A stretch of 64,000 bases of DNA from Lanius collurio (Eukaryota; Chordata; Aves; Passeriformes; Laniidae). The stretch covers positions 13,825,855 to 13,889,854 of the forward strand of contig JACBWW010000012.1 in assembly GCA_020086605.1 (NCBI GenBank), given 5' to 3'. The position numbers and the translations under genes are program-made. Positions 41,085 through 52,295 of this stretch are shown piece by piece; position 1 is the stretch's first letter, and every line of letters begins with the position of its first letter. Below the pieces are notes generated by a model. That model made no database searches. It was not told where the DNA came from and saw only the letters and a program-made list of their open reading frames with translations.

Positions 41085-41470
41085 CAGTTTAAAACTGAAA
41101 GGCTGTGATTTTATTGTGAACCCTTTGTTCTTGAGTTCTGAGACAGTTAAATCAGTGCACCTCCCTGACCTTCCCTAAACCATTAATAATTTATACACCT
41201 CTTTCATTCCAGCTCTCATTCATCTCTGTTTTTACGTAAATACCCTAATCTTTTTAATCTCTGCATGTATGGAACTCTATCCATATCTCTGATCCTTCTC
41301 ATTACTATTCTCTATTGCCTATTTCATTTATGGCCTTAGTGAAATAAAGTGACCAAACTGAATAAATTGTCCAAATGGAAGATTACTATTGTTTCATGAA
41401 AGATGCCTACAATACATTTGATTTATTTCATGATATTTTCTTTCTTTTTCCCCCATGTACATAGGTGTTT
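41085..41470 (-). mobile_element. Ancient CR1/L3-type LINE remnant, antisense
   Basis: The plus strand resembles the antisense 3' half of old amniote CR1/L3 elements: 'ttaataatttatacacctct' (compare 'ttcataattttatagacctc'), 'accctaatctttttaatctc' (compare 'agccctaatctctttaatctc'), 'gatccttctcattactattc', 'aataaagtgaccaaactg' (compare 'gaggtgaccagaactg') and 'catgatattttctttcttt'. These occur in the right order across nearly 400 bp. The wide divergence and subfamily type suggest it is older than the avian CR1 copies elsewhere in the window. Confidence 0.65.
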
Positions 41471-42866
41471 TCAATAGGAACGCCATAGTAAGAGCATAGT
41501 CTTTTCTCTGAATATAGCTACTGATCATTTAGAATTTCTCAGGCTGAACAAGCAGGTCTAATAATTTTTTTCCACTGTCCACTAATCTTTTCTTACTTTC
41601 TCAGCTGCTGTTGGAGTACAGGCTTCCAAACTGTAGCTCCCTGCATCCTGCACCCTGGTGCTCTCTCCATTTTGCTCTTACTTAATTTATTCTGTCTCTC
41701 CTGTGTCAACACAGCTTTTTCCTAATCTTTGCTCAAAAATTCTGGGTTTTCTTCAATTTTATTTGTTACTCAAATATTTAGTATCCCACCGTATCTTGTA
41801 CTGCTGCCTTATGCCATTGTTCTCCATTAATCCATACCTGACCATCTGGGCACAACAAGAAGACCTTCACTCATGCATTTTACTGTTCTGTGTTTAGCTT
41901 TGCATTCCTTTATCTGTTCACATGGAGACACTTGCTTATCTGTTGGGATCTTTCCCTGTCTGCCTTCCTTTCTGTTTTGCATTAAATCAACAGTCTCCTG
42001 CCTGTCTGTACAGCACACCAACTGTGCTGTACCATCATTTTGTGTTACCCATGAGAAGGTGCCCTTGTGCTCCAAGTCCTGTTGATGCCAATTTAGTTAA
42101 ATCCAGCTGCAGCACAGTGAGGACTATTGTCTGAGTACAGTAATCTCAGGCCAAATACATATTTTGCAAAACACCCCTGGGGCTCCCTAGTCAGAGCTCT
42201 TGCCTGCATGTCCTTCACCAGGCACTTCCCAGAAATGTGTGTCTTGTCTTATGGGTGACTGTTACCAGAAGTAAAATCTATTCTCACCTTTTGCCAGAAG
42301 TCAGATGGGTAAAGGCTGTATCACATATTGTCTTCGAATTCATCATCCAGTCACATACATGCCCTCAATTAAATATTTATGTTTGCCAAGCAGGCAGGCT
42401 CTCTGACCAGACTTAGTGATGTCTCTCATTTCATATATGAACTGCTGTCCATTTCCTGCCAACTGCTAAGATTATGACTGAATTCTCTATAAAAAAATTG
42501 TCCCAGCCACACAGCTCATCCACCATCTCATGTAAGAAATAGCTTCATGCATTACACAGTCTTCACAACCTGGTCACTGCCAGAGTATAAACTCTTCCAC
42601 TCATTAATCCCCACATAGAGTATAGAGTTATGTTAAGAGAAAGAGCACACACACATCTCAAGAAAATAAGCAAATATTATAATATAGCCCATTGCTGGAA
42701 CCCATCTCACTGAGATGTGTGCATTGTGTTCATGAAAGCCAGTTCAGTGTCAGCTACTAACAGTGACTCTTGCTCCATCCTATATAGTTCTGCAATCTTC
42801 ACAACACCCAACTTGGAATGCAGCTTTTCTGAGGAGATGCTCACAGGACTGGTACATAGAGGTGAG
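41471..42866. other. Non-coding stretch, nothing recognised
   Basis: No gene or known repeat. Overlapping short plus-strand frames near 41658-42134 have no family resemblance. Confidence 0.5.
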
Positions 42867-43028
42867 AGTCTGTGATCAAAGAGTAAATTTCATATGCTAA
42901 AGGTTCTTCTATCAGCATAATATACTACTTTATTAGGCACAGTCTTTTTGGATGTCCCCCATGGTTGACACAGTTCGAGTGAGATAAGATCTACAAGGAC
43001 AGTGATGGATTCGAGTAAAGCTCATCAG
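42867..43028 (+). repeat. Left arm of near-perfect inverted repeat
   Basis: These 162 bp are the reverse complement of 45821-45982 with only two mismatches (a c/t difference in the 'ttacttgaatcc' block and a c/t difference in 'ttgtagacctt'). The arm contains 'actttattaggcacag', slightly like the terminal repeats of some Tc1-like transposons. The outer flanks show no convincing target-site duplication. The unit is single-copy within the window apart from its partner. Confidence 0.95.
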
Positions 43029-45820
43029 AAACATTTGTTTGCAAAAAGCTTGGTCCATGACTCTTTCTTAAAGCCATTTTTTGGTGTCTCTTGATGCTAA
43101 CAACTTCTGCAAGCTCATACCTTTAGCAACCACCATCCTTGCACAAGCAATCCTTGCCTTTCTGCAGAACAAGTACCTTAGGCAAATACTTTGGCTATGG
43201 TACTTTTATTCTTCAAATGTTTGTTCTTGGATCCATGACTCTTCTTATGCTGGACCACTACGTATCAAAACCTTCATCAAAGGCGAGTTGTAAAAGTATG
43301 CAGCATCTGGGAAGACAGTTATTCATCCTCATTTTCTTCCCTTATATACATCAATCTTACATATTCCAAATAGCATCTCAAGGCCAGACCACTATTTCCT
43401 AGAAATCTACAGAGCTCAATTCCTCTCACCTTCTCCTTGACCATGTTTTCGTTAATATACTTTCCACAGTCCTTGCTCACAATTTGTTGCAATTCTATAT
43501 TACAGACTCATGTTGCCTGTTCCCTGATGCCTCATTTATCCTCAAGAATGTCATCATTACTGCTCCTAGGACTTTTTCTTGCTCATGTTTCAACTGATAC
43601 TAGAATTCTTTTGAAGACAGACAGATACTTAAATCCACCTGTTGCCAGCCCAGTGCTAACAGTAAAGGTAGTTGCCTTGCCTTATTATACCAAAACATAT
43701 ATTTGACTTCACCTAAAATTGTATTTTTTTTCCTAAAGCAGATCCTATAACCATACTCTCTGGATAAGACTGATGACTTATTTTTAGTGTGACTTCAGCA
43801 CAGGTTCTGATATTACCTGAATGTTGTCTCCCTCATATCTTGTGGAGCTACATTACCACTGCAGGCTGCTGTAAGTAAATACTGCACAGGGTGTGGTAGT
43901 TGTTGTGTTTGCCAATTCCTTTCTGTGGGGAGTTTAAAAACATTTCATTGTCTCATATAGTAAATATAGGGATATACTTCTAAACCAACCCGGCACTGTA
44001 GATGTCCTTTTCCTTGAAATATATTTGCATGCTGCCAGATAATTTTAATTTCTCTTTTCCATCAAGGACTTCATTGTTGTTCAACAGTGGGAGGAACAGC
44101 CCCATTTTGACTACTGGAAATTCTAACAAATAACTTACCATTGGAGGAGGATGTGTTTTTACAGACAATATGCACTCACTTCACTGAGTTCAGAAAGGTT
44201 GTACTACCTTTGATCACTCTTCTTAAATCTAACCACTTATCAATCTCAGCTATCAGCTGGTGTTACAATGCCGCTGGAATGTAATTGGTTGCCAGTCTGA
44301 TAACATATCTTCAAACATTATGTGACATGAATACATACATATATATATTAATTTGGGGGTCACTTACAGGTGGCATGTGGGAGTCCAGAATACAGAGAAT
44401 ATTTCCCTACCTTATTTAAGGCAGGGTCATCCACCCTCACATGGCAGACATCTCTTCAATAGGCTTCTTTCATTACCCATACTGCTGCTTACCACTATGA
44501 TGTTAGTTTCAGGTTTGGAATAAGAAATATTTCTAGTCCTTATATGTGTTCACAGACTGGGCACTTGTTTTTTCTGGTTTTCATGCTGCTTTCTGATGTC
44601 TGCACTAAATCACAGTATCAGCCTCAATGTCTCCTAATTCCTCATTTTCTTTATTGTAAGCCAGTAGATAGGTTTGGACTTCTTTCCTAGTAGCCACTAT
44701 AACTTTGATACCTTCCCAGGAGAATGCAGTGGTCATGGTTAGTGGAAGTGCTGCTGTTCCTGTTGCACTGGATATAGGTTTCTTGACAGTCTTTCCTGTA
44801 AGAAGCTTGTCCACCACATACAAATTTGTCATTAACAAGGAATCTTTAGGGCTTCCAGAGCTTCTGGGGCTACAAGAGTTCTCATCTCTTGTTACAATTA
44901 TTTCCTCTTCTGCTTGGCTTTAAGTAGAAAATAACAAGAGGCACAACTGCTTCTTGTCCATGATCTCTTTCTGTGGGGTCACATTACTCAATAAGCACTT
45001 TCATTAATCCTCCCAGTGTTTCAGACACAACAGCATCTTATATGCTTCTCTTCCATCTTTTCCCAGAAGGATAACAAAGAAAATTGTCATTTTCTCTTCT
45101 TTATTCCTTTGTGCATATGCTCAATTACTTTTTAACTGCTTTCTTGTTTGTGTAGGTTATTTTGTCTGGAAATCCACCATCAGGATTTTAAAAGTCTATC
45201 CAGGCCACCTGTTTATTCCTAGTTTTTTTTTCCATTTAATAATATCTGAAGGGGAAGGTGTGTCTCTCTGCAATTATTGCTGCTGACATGTTTCTGCAAT
45301 ACGTCCTGCACAATAGTACCAGCGGGCTCCATGTTTATAACACTAACCTGGCTTTTTAACAAGCTATTTACACAGATGCTGAGACTGCAATTAACAGCAA
45401 AGCCACATGCATGTGGATTAGCTTATGTGTGGTCTTTCAGATCTCCCTGCAAACACGTGTTCTTCCCCCTGGTTTCACACAGATTACTGCACTTGGTTAT
45501 CTTTATTTGCTTTCACAGCCTAAGGAATTGTATGTGATTTAACAGCAGCTAGAGAAGTCAGATGCTGAGCACTTATCAGTATTGGTGGCAGGTGTTAGTC
45601 CAATAAATCTGTCTTTTCCAGCTTGGCTGGAAAATACCTCATATTTAGGTACTCATTAGGCAAGACTGAATCTATGTTAAACAGAATTCCTTTCAAACAG
45701 GGCAATTTTAAGTATTAGCTCTCACAAATTTACTTCCTAAGAAACTATATTTTCAAAACTTTGTGTTTATGTTGCACATATAATACAAAAACACACAGAT
45801 AAAATCAGTGATTTTGAGAA
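43029..45820. other. 2.8-kb interior of the inverted repeat, no recognised gene
   Basis: The sequence between the two arms has only short frames, for example 77 codons on the minus strand at 44605-44838, 89 codons on the plus strand at 43437-43706 and 86 codons at 45277-45537. I searched by eye for transposase signatures (DDE-type catalytic spacing, zinc-finger cysteines, helix-turn-helix) and for reverse transcriptase motifs and found none. A TA-rich tract lies near 44336-44350. If the arms are transposon ends, this interior is either non-autonomous cargo or too decayed to identify; if the arms arose by duplication, it is ordinary flanking DNA. Confidence 0.6.
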
Positions 45821-45982
45821 CTGATGAGCTTTACTTGAATCCATCACTGTCCTTGTAGACCTTATCTCACTCGAACTGTGTCAACCATGGGGGACATCCA
45901 AAAAGACTGTGCCTAATAAAGTAGTATATTATGCTGATAGAAGAACCTTTAGCATATGAAATTTACTCTTTGATCACAGACT
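45821..45982 (-). repeat. Right arm of near-perfect inverted repeat
   Basis: This is the partner of 42867-43028, inverted, 160 of 162 positions identical and no gaps. Similarity stops sharply at both edges: just outside, 'gattttgaga' before the arm and 'atgatggtat' after it do not match the corresponding flanks of the left arm. In this orientation the arm has a short open frame (LCQPWGTSKKTVPNK and onward to a stop) after a 'tgtccttgtag' acceptor-like string; the same frame is preserved in the other arm. Confidence 0.95.
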
Positions 45983-47968
45983 ATGATGGTATTGCCAAGA
46001 AAAGGATAAAAGGCACATTTAAAATTACTTTAGGTTAAATATTTATACATTACTATTTCTAAATTGAAATGCATATAGAGATGTTCTAAAACAAAATGAC
46101 CTACTAAAAATAAGCTTTAAGCTCTTCCTCTAGTTTTTGACTCCAGCAGCTAAACATAGCAAAATATATCACAATATTTTGATAGAACATTAAAACATGA
46201 CTATTAAAACGTGTTCTCTAAAGGCAGGGGTCTTTAGTTATTAATCTAGAAACATCCTGTAATAATTCAGGCCAATCTAAAATAATAGACCTTGTGCTTA
46301 ATTTTAGACCTTGTGCTTAAAGCATTGTTCCTCACTGTAAGCCAGAAATTAAAGATTCATTTCACATTTAAAAATTAAACAAACACCTACAAATGCATGA
46401 TACAGCACCAATTACAAAATGAAGAGTATATTGCCTTTAAGAAAATTCAGCTATTTTTCATTCCTCCAAATATGTTCAATCTTACTTAAAAATTAGTATC
46501 TTTGTAAAGACATATTGCATTTTTCCAGGAGAAGAGACATAGTATTTATTACATATTATTGTGTTTCCTTACTTCACACTGCAGAAGTTACTTCACATCT
46601 GCTCAACTCAGAAAGCATATGGATGTTCAAACACTGTATCCAGGTATATATTTCAAGGAGAAAATTTAACTGCCTGGGTGTCACACGTTAATTCAATATA
46701 GCTGAAGCAGGAAGATGAGAATTGTAAAAAATTTTCTGAGTTAATTGATTGATGAATAACAGCTTCCAAGAGTAGACCTTTATTCATCTCATTTCATGTA
46801 CCCTGATCGGAAATTCACTCAGATTACCTCAGGTCATAAAAAAATGATAACTAAGGACACATTGAAGAGTGCACTGCACACTGCATACTTGCATTTTCTA
46901 TTTTCTAGCATTTTTCTGGGATTTTAATTTACTGGAGATACATGACCAGACTACCTATTCCTATAAAGCTGCTTTTAGAGCTCTAGTCAAGAAATATTAG
47001 GAGTAAGTATTCTTCTTCTGTGTTTCTGTGAAGGGCAGTAATGACCTGGTACCACTCCCCTCTCTCAGGAGAGAGAAACTTTTTACAACTCTCTGACATA
47101 AACAATGTGAAAAGCTTCTCAGTTCCAATGGTAACATTTTTATAAATATAGTTATTGATGCAAGTATTTCCATTTTTTCTGCCAGATTGGCTTTCCTGCC
47201 CAACAGCTTATACAATTGAAGGGGTGTTTGCTAAAATGATAGCTATATAGGTACAAACATCTTAGCAACAAAAGAGCACCAGCATGAAGTCGGAAACATG
47301 AAATCTATACATGTCATAACTTATTGTGAATGTATCCAATTTTATCACTGCTGAATTGTTTTAAAATGTTCAATTCCTTTCATTTGTGCAACTCCAGCAA
47401 GCATATAAATGTCAACTCTTTCAATTATAGATATCTAATAGCAGGCAGCCAAATTGTCTAAATAGTAAAGTGGAAATTTAAGAGATTTGGGTTTTGAGAT
47501 AACAAGAGTCAATTAGAAACATAATAAAAAGCATAAAGCTTTGGAACGCAGTTCAAAATATATCTTCTTAAAGAATGATCTACCAGGCACCATATTCAGC
47601 AGCTGCACAGCTTGCAGTACACCTTGTTTGAACAAGGCAGAGCCCTGTACAGAACAGACATGTTTTTCACAGGGAAACACATGTTCTACACTGAGTAGGC
47701 ATGACACACACACTGACTACTCTTAGCCCTTCACTGGGCAATGAATGAAGACAAAGATAAACAGCTTGAATGAACAAACATTCAATCTGTGACTAACTAG
47801 AGGAAAAATTTAAATTCATAGAGAACTCAGGGTTGTTTTTTTAGCATAATCCTAAAATGTGTTCTGTTCATACAGATTTTTATTAAAAAAAGGAACACTT
47901 GTTCTTCAAAAATAAAGAGCTTTTTGAACAGAACTCCATCATCTCTGATGCTAATCTCAGTGGTTTTC
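45983..47968. other. Non-coding stretch with a 19-bp tandem duplication
   Basis: A duplicated 'tagaccttgtgctta' occurs at 46286 and 46305, period 19. No gene or known mobile element is recognised. Confidence 0.55.
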
Positions 47969-48060
47969 TTCTGTCATGACAGTGAAGGAGTATAAGCAGT
48001 TTTAAGCAGGCCTTTTCTGTCATGACATTGAAGGAGTATAAGCAGTTTTAAGCAGGCCTT
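47969..48060. repeat. 46-bp tandem duplication
   Basis: Two adjacent 46-bp units, 47969-48014 and 48015-48060, differ at a single base ('gacagtgaagg' against 'gacattgaagg'). Each unit contains 'ctgtcatgac' and 'gcagttttaagcaggcctt'. The near identity points to a recent event. Confidence 0.95.
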
Positions 48061-49069
48061 ATCAGGTAATTATTATCAATATCCATACATATTCAGTTGA
48101 ACAGACAACTTTTTTTTTCTTACTGATTTTGGCATCCATCAGCTCTATGGATAGACCATTTTTGTCTTCTGGAATGCCTATAACAATATTGGTAAATTGA
48201 TTTCTAAATTATAAACTAGGCAGGAACTTTTCTAATAAATACTGGGTTTTAAAACCTTCAGGTTTTTGGAAGTCAGTTTCTAACATTAATGTGAACTGTC
48301 ATGGCAAGGGGTTCGTTGGGCACAGCTAAAGCAAAGAGGATGAGCAAAGTACAAAACAATAACATTATAGAAGAGAACATTATTGAAGAGAAGAGATAAA
48401 ATGGAATGCCAAAAAATTATGATGCGGGGAATCAGAAGGTTTAAGAAACTATGAACTGCAAAATTACTGTTTTACTTATAGTTTGATGCTGAGAATAAGT
48501 TGTCAGCTAACTGATATAATCTAAACAACTGTGTAGAAATAGCCTAAAGCCCAGACACAAGCTGAATTTGTCACTTTTTCACAGTACTTCCCTGCAAAAG
48601 CCTACTCAAGGGTCAGCTCTACAGCAACCCAACTAGTGCATCCAGCAGAGAAAGCCTGTGTACTTTTGAGAGTACGTAAGCTTTCTACGGGGATGTGCTG
48701 CAGGATACTGTGACTGATTTGCCCTCAGGATGCATCATGTCATGGAAGTCAGCAAAATGAGCTCGTCCTTCTGAGGCCCACTGAGTCCTACCACAGGGGC
48801 TTTGTGTGAGCTCAAGCTCCAGGTCAAGGAAAACTGCTTGTAATACAGACATACAATTTCAGGCTTTCAAGGTTTCAAAGCATTCTGGGGCCATGAAGCT
48901 CACATGAAACATGTAGGTGCAGTCAGAGGCTATTAACAGCTGTAATATCTGTGTATCTACGTGCTCAGTTACATAAATTATATAATAAGGTAACATGGCC
49001 AAATACCACTCGCTCCAATAACTGTTACCCACAAATTTATCCTTTCTTAGCTTGTTGCTTTTCTTCATG
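48061..49069. other. Non-coding stretch, nothing recognised
   Basis: No gene or repeat family is recognised. The 129-codon minus-strand frame at 48859-49248 runs through the CR1 fragment below and is not a gene. Confidence 0.55.
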
Positions 49070-49266
49070 GATGGAAGTTGTGTCAGGGGAGGTTTAGGCT
49101 GGATATTAGGAAAAGGTTCTTCACCCAGAGGGTGGTTGGGCACTGGAACAGGCTCCCCAGGGACATGGACAACACTCTCAGGCACATGGTGTGATTCTTG
49201 GGGACGGTTCAGGAGTAGGACTTGATGATTGTTATAGGTCCCTTCCAACTCAACTTAGTCTGTGAT
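49070..49266 (+). mobile_element. CR1 LINE 3' end fragment
   Basis: This is the clearest short CR1 copy in the window. In order: 'gtcaggggaggtttaggctg', 'gatattaggaaaaggttctt', 'cactggaacaggctccccag', 'gacttgatgattgttatagg', 'tcccttccaactcaacttag'. These match the end of the CR1 coding region and its 3' untranslated end in plus orientation, truncated at the 5' side as usual. Confidence 0.9.
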
Positions 49267-49984
49267 TAAGGATGAGTTTCACAAAGAATTCCAAGGCCTT
49301 ATTATGAGGATGCTATTAAGTACTCAAGACCTTGCATTCAAAACTGTTTGGAAAATAGGCTGTTTTGTGATACAGGTCTGTTAATGTCCAAGGTTTTGGG
49401 GTGTTTGACTTTGCTGTAAGTAAAAGCAAACAAAAACAAACAGCAAAAAAAAAAAAGGCAACACAAAATCAGTAGGTTATATCATCCACAAAGTATTTCT
49501 TCCATGTATTAAAGTAGTGAGATTATTTAAAATTAACTAGTCTGTAGCTCTGGCCCCCATTCTTTTCCTTTCTTCTGTTTTCTTCTTTGGAGTTGGGAAG
49601 ACAGTCAGAAATGAGCTCTTTCCCACTTTAATCACATCTTCACTTCAGATTCAACCAACACAATCAGCACTACTGGCAAAGAAAAGACTATAACACTTCA
49701 AGAGAGAGCAAGCTTACTTGCAAGCCCTCATCAATCTCATTTCTGTTTCATTATTTTTCTGGAAAAAATACTTTTATGTCATCACTATATCCTTGCAACA
49801 ATTATCATCTTCAGCTATCTTTATTTTTGTAAACTAATGCTTTTTATTAATAAATAAAAGTGGCATTGAATAAAAACTGCTGGCAAAGCTGGCCAAAAAA
49901 AAAAAAGCCTTTGAAGCAAAAGTATTTCAGTGATCATTATCCTTAGACACTGTATTAAAGGCTTTCCCCTTTATTCATCTTAAC
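49267..49984. other. Non-coding stretch with A-rich tracts
   Basis: Short A-runs occur near 49446 and 49894. No gene or repeat family is recognised. Confidence 0.55.
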
Positions 49985-50082
49985 ACTGTAGACAAGAGGA
50001 AACGGCTTCCAGAGAGAAGTGGAATGAAGGTGCCACAATATTAGCAGTATCACAGCAAGTAGCAGACAGACTCTGGTGTGAC
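49985..50082 (-). mobile_element. Probable MIR-type SINE remnant, antisense
   Basis: 'agacaagaggaaacggcttc' (compare 'agatgaggaaactgaggctc'), 'agagagaagtggaatgaagg' (compare 'agagaggtgaagtgacttgc') and 'tcacagcaagtagcagacag' (compare 'tcacacagcaagtagcagag') line up in order with antisense MIR over about 95 bp. Confidence 0.55.
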
Positions 50083-51905
50083 AGAATAGTAATAGAAAAT
50101 ACATCCATTTCAGGGAGGAAATATACTAATTTGTAGTCAACTCCACTCATGGAGAGATACTGAAAGCAATTCCTTAAACCAGCTTCCTAAGAAAGATGGT
50201 AGGTTATTAGCTTACTGCCTCTTTCTCAAGAGACACAAACAAGTCCATCACACAAATGCTCATTTCTGAAGAAGGGTAGTTAACTATCTCTTCTTATACT
50301 AATACCATTTGATTCCATCTCACCTGCATCTCACAGCACCTTGAGAAACTTACATTTTAAAGACCCTTGCTGAAAGGGAATTCAAAACCAAAGGTTTTGT
50401 TAAAGTGGGGATGCCCCCAAGGAAGCACCAAAGGAGGAAAATGCCCAGTGTTTCTCTTTCTGACAAGATTCATTTCCTTGTCCTCATCCTTCCAAGTTCA
50501 CACCTGGAGCAGGTTCCATACCAGAGTTATAGAGAGAAGGGTAAAGGCAAACAGACCAACTGAAAGGAAGCAGTGAGGGAAAAATAAGGATCTGTAAAAC
50601 CTTGGAGGAAGCATAGTTTGATAGAACAGGATGTGGAAAGCTTGCACAGTTGAGAGGGCCTAAACTCAGAAGTGAATATAGTTCATTAACATTTAGCTCA
50701 CCTGTCAGCCACTTGTGGAAGAAGACCACACATACGACAACCCTGCACTGCACTACAAAGTTAGTTACAGTGGGGAACATGCACCTGTTGCACCACAAGT
50801 AACCCACCACAACCTAGGGGACAAAATAAAGAAGTACCTACCTGAAGCTACTAGGAAATTCTGTAGGCAAGAGGCAATTCCCAACCCTGCAGACTGGAGT
50901 TTTCCCACAACTGCTAAATGAGAAAAGGCCCTATTAGGCTCCCAGCTAGTGGAAGACACCTGTGATCCACCTGTTCATATACAGAAGTGTATTTTTTCTC
51001 CTTATGTCATTACTCTTTAGCAGAGGTCAAGGAATGCAAAAAAAAACCCTCTCTGCTGTGCAATTGACTAGAACAGAATAGAGAGTTCCTCTTCCAAAAA
51101 TCCTTTAAGCAATGCCTTTGCTAGTAGAGTCTATAATCTACCATATGGAGCTCAGAAGTAGACACTGCATTGGCTCAATTTCAGCAATTATCTGAAAAAC
51201 AATTTTTCAGCCACAAAATCAGCTTTGAAAAAAGCCAAATAATTCTCAGTAGTAAGCCTCTGCACTCCTCAATGTTTAGGCCTCATGGAAACAGTGATTG
51301 CATCTGTCACCCAAAAAAACCTACTCACTCTTAAACAGCTCTTCACCATCCCTAGAGTCAGACTTCACACTTAAAATTCATCCCTCTGGATTTAGGTGAG
51401 ATTTTAAATATGGAACAGTGACCCAGTTGTTGCTTATTTGGTTCAGAATTCCTGTGAACCATAAATTACAGGGTTTGAGGCAGAACTGTTCAAGAATGTT
51501 TATCTGTATCATCTGATTCCAAGTTTGACCACAGACTTCCTTACTGCTGGTATGAGATGTTTCATGGGAACCCTTCTAATACAATTTAATTTCTTAGCTA
51601 CCACTTCCTTCACACCAGGGGAAAAAAAGGGAAGAAGCTGAAAAAAATGGTATGTGCCCTAGCAGTACAATTTTCAGATAATTCCTCTGTTTAAATCAAC
51701 AACAGTGACAAAAACATTTATTTCTGATATCTTCAATTTGAGCCACCCTTGAGCCTTTCAAAATAAATTGCACACTAGAAAGAAAGCAAAATACAGTAGA
51801 CCAGTTCGTCTTTCCTATGGTAGATCTTTATTCTCTGCAGTACTCCTGCCTGTGTAGTAAGGTGGGAAAGGCTGGAATTTGCTGTTGTTCCAATCTGAAG
51901 GAATA

Positions 51906-51945
51906 CAAGTCCCTGCTAAGAACTGCAAGTCTCTGTTAAGAATCC
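51906..51945. repeat. 20-bp imperfect tandem duplication
   Basis: 'caagtccctgctaagaactg' is followed at once by 'caagtctctgttaagaatcc'. It is the oldest-looking of four local duplications or inversions within 700 bp. Confidence 0.7.
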
Positions 51946-52062
51946 CTGTAACATATATGTCCCTTAGAGAAATGGTCTGTAAAAGGCTTGAAGGGTTTAG
52001 TTATTACTTAGCCATGTAGAACACAGCACATAACTTTGAAAACAGTTGTCTTTTCACAAGAC

Positions 52063-52096
52063 ATTAATTCTATCACCTTGTATTAATTCTATCACC
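52063..52096. repeat. 19-bp-period tandem duplication
   Basis: 'attaattctatcacc' occurs at 52063-52077 and again, identical, at 52082-52096. Confidence 0.85.
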
Positions 52097-52204
52097 ACAT
52101 ATTTAACTCTACCTGGCCAGGCTCCTCTATGTCTCATGCCTGTGCAAGTATTTGCACTTATTCTGTTTTGAAATACAGTGCACATAAGGTGGCCATCCAA
52201 AACA

Positions 52205-52295
52205 GAAAGGACATGTAACATCTTTCTAATAGCACAAGGTCCTCTGCATCAAAGAGGTTCTTGTGCTATTAGAAAGAAGATATTATATGTCTTTC
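52205..52295. repeat. 91-nt palindrome with pre-miRNA-like fold
   Basis: The arms pair over about 40 nt each around a 7-nt loop (52246-52252). The core is an uninterrupted 18-bp stem, 52221-52238 with 52260-52277 ('tctttctaatagcacaag' and its exact complement). Above it, after a small internal mismatch, 'cctct' pairs with 'agagg' next to the loop. Below it, 'gaaaggacatgtaacatc' pairs imperfectly with 'gatattatatgtctttc', with a three-base bulge. Length and layout fit a miRNA precursor, but an inverted duplication or a tiny MITE would look the same. I do not recognise the arms as a known miRNA. Confidence 0.85.

Larger units (their letters stand above)
50083..52204. other. Non-coding stretch, no gene recognised
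   Basis: No gene is supported; open frames reach only 108 codons (50484-50810, minus) and have no family resemblance. Towards the right edge the sequence carries two small duplications at 51906-51945 and 52063-52096, listed separately. Confidence 0.55.

Noticed and set aside
42925..42945. 'actttattaggcac' in the inverted-repeat arm as proof of a Tc1-like transposon
   Set aside because: The resemblance is to a short internal string, not to the arm's ends; too little to assign a family.
48859..49248. 129-codon minus-strand open frame
   Set aside because: Its start half is the antisense of the CR1 fragment at 49070-49266.
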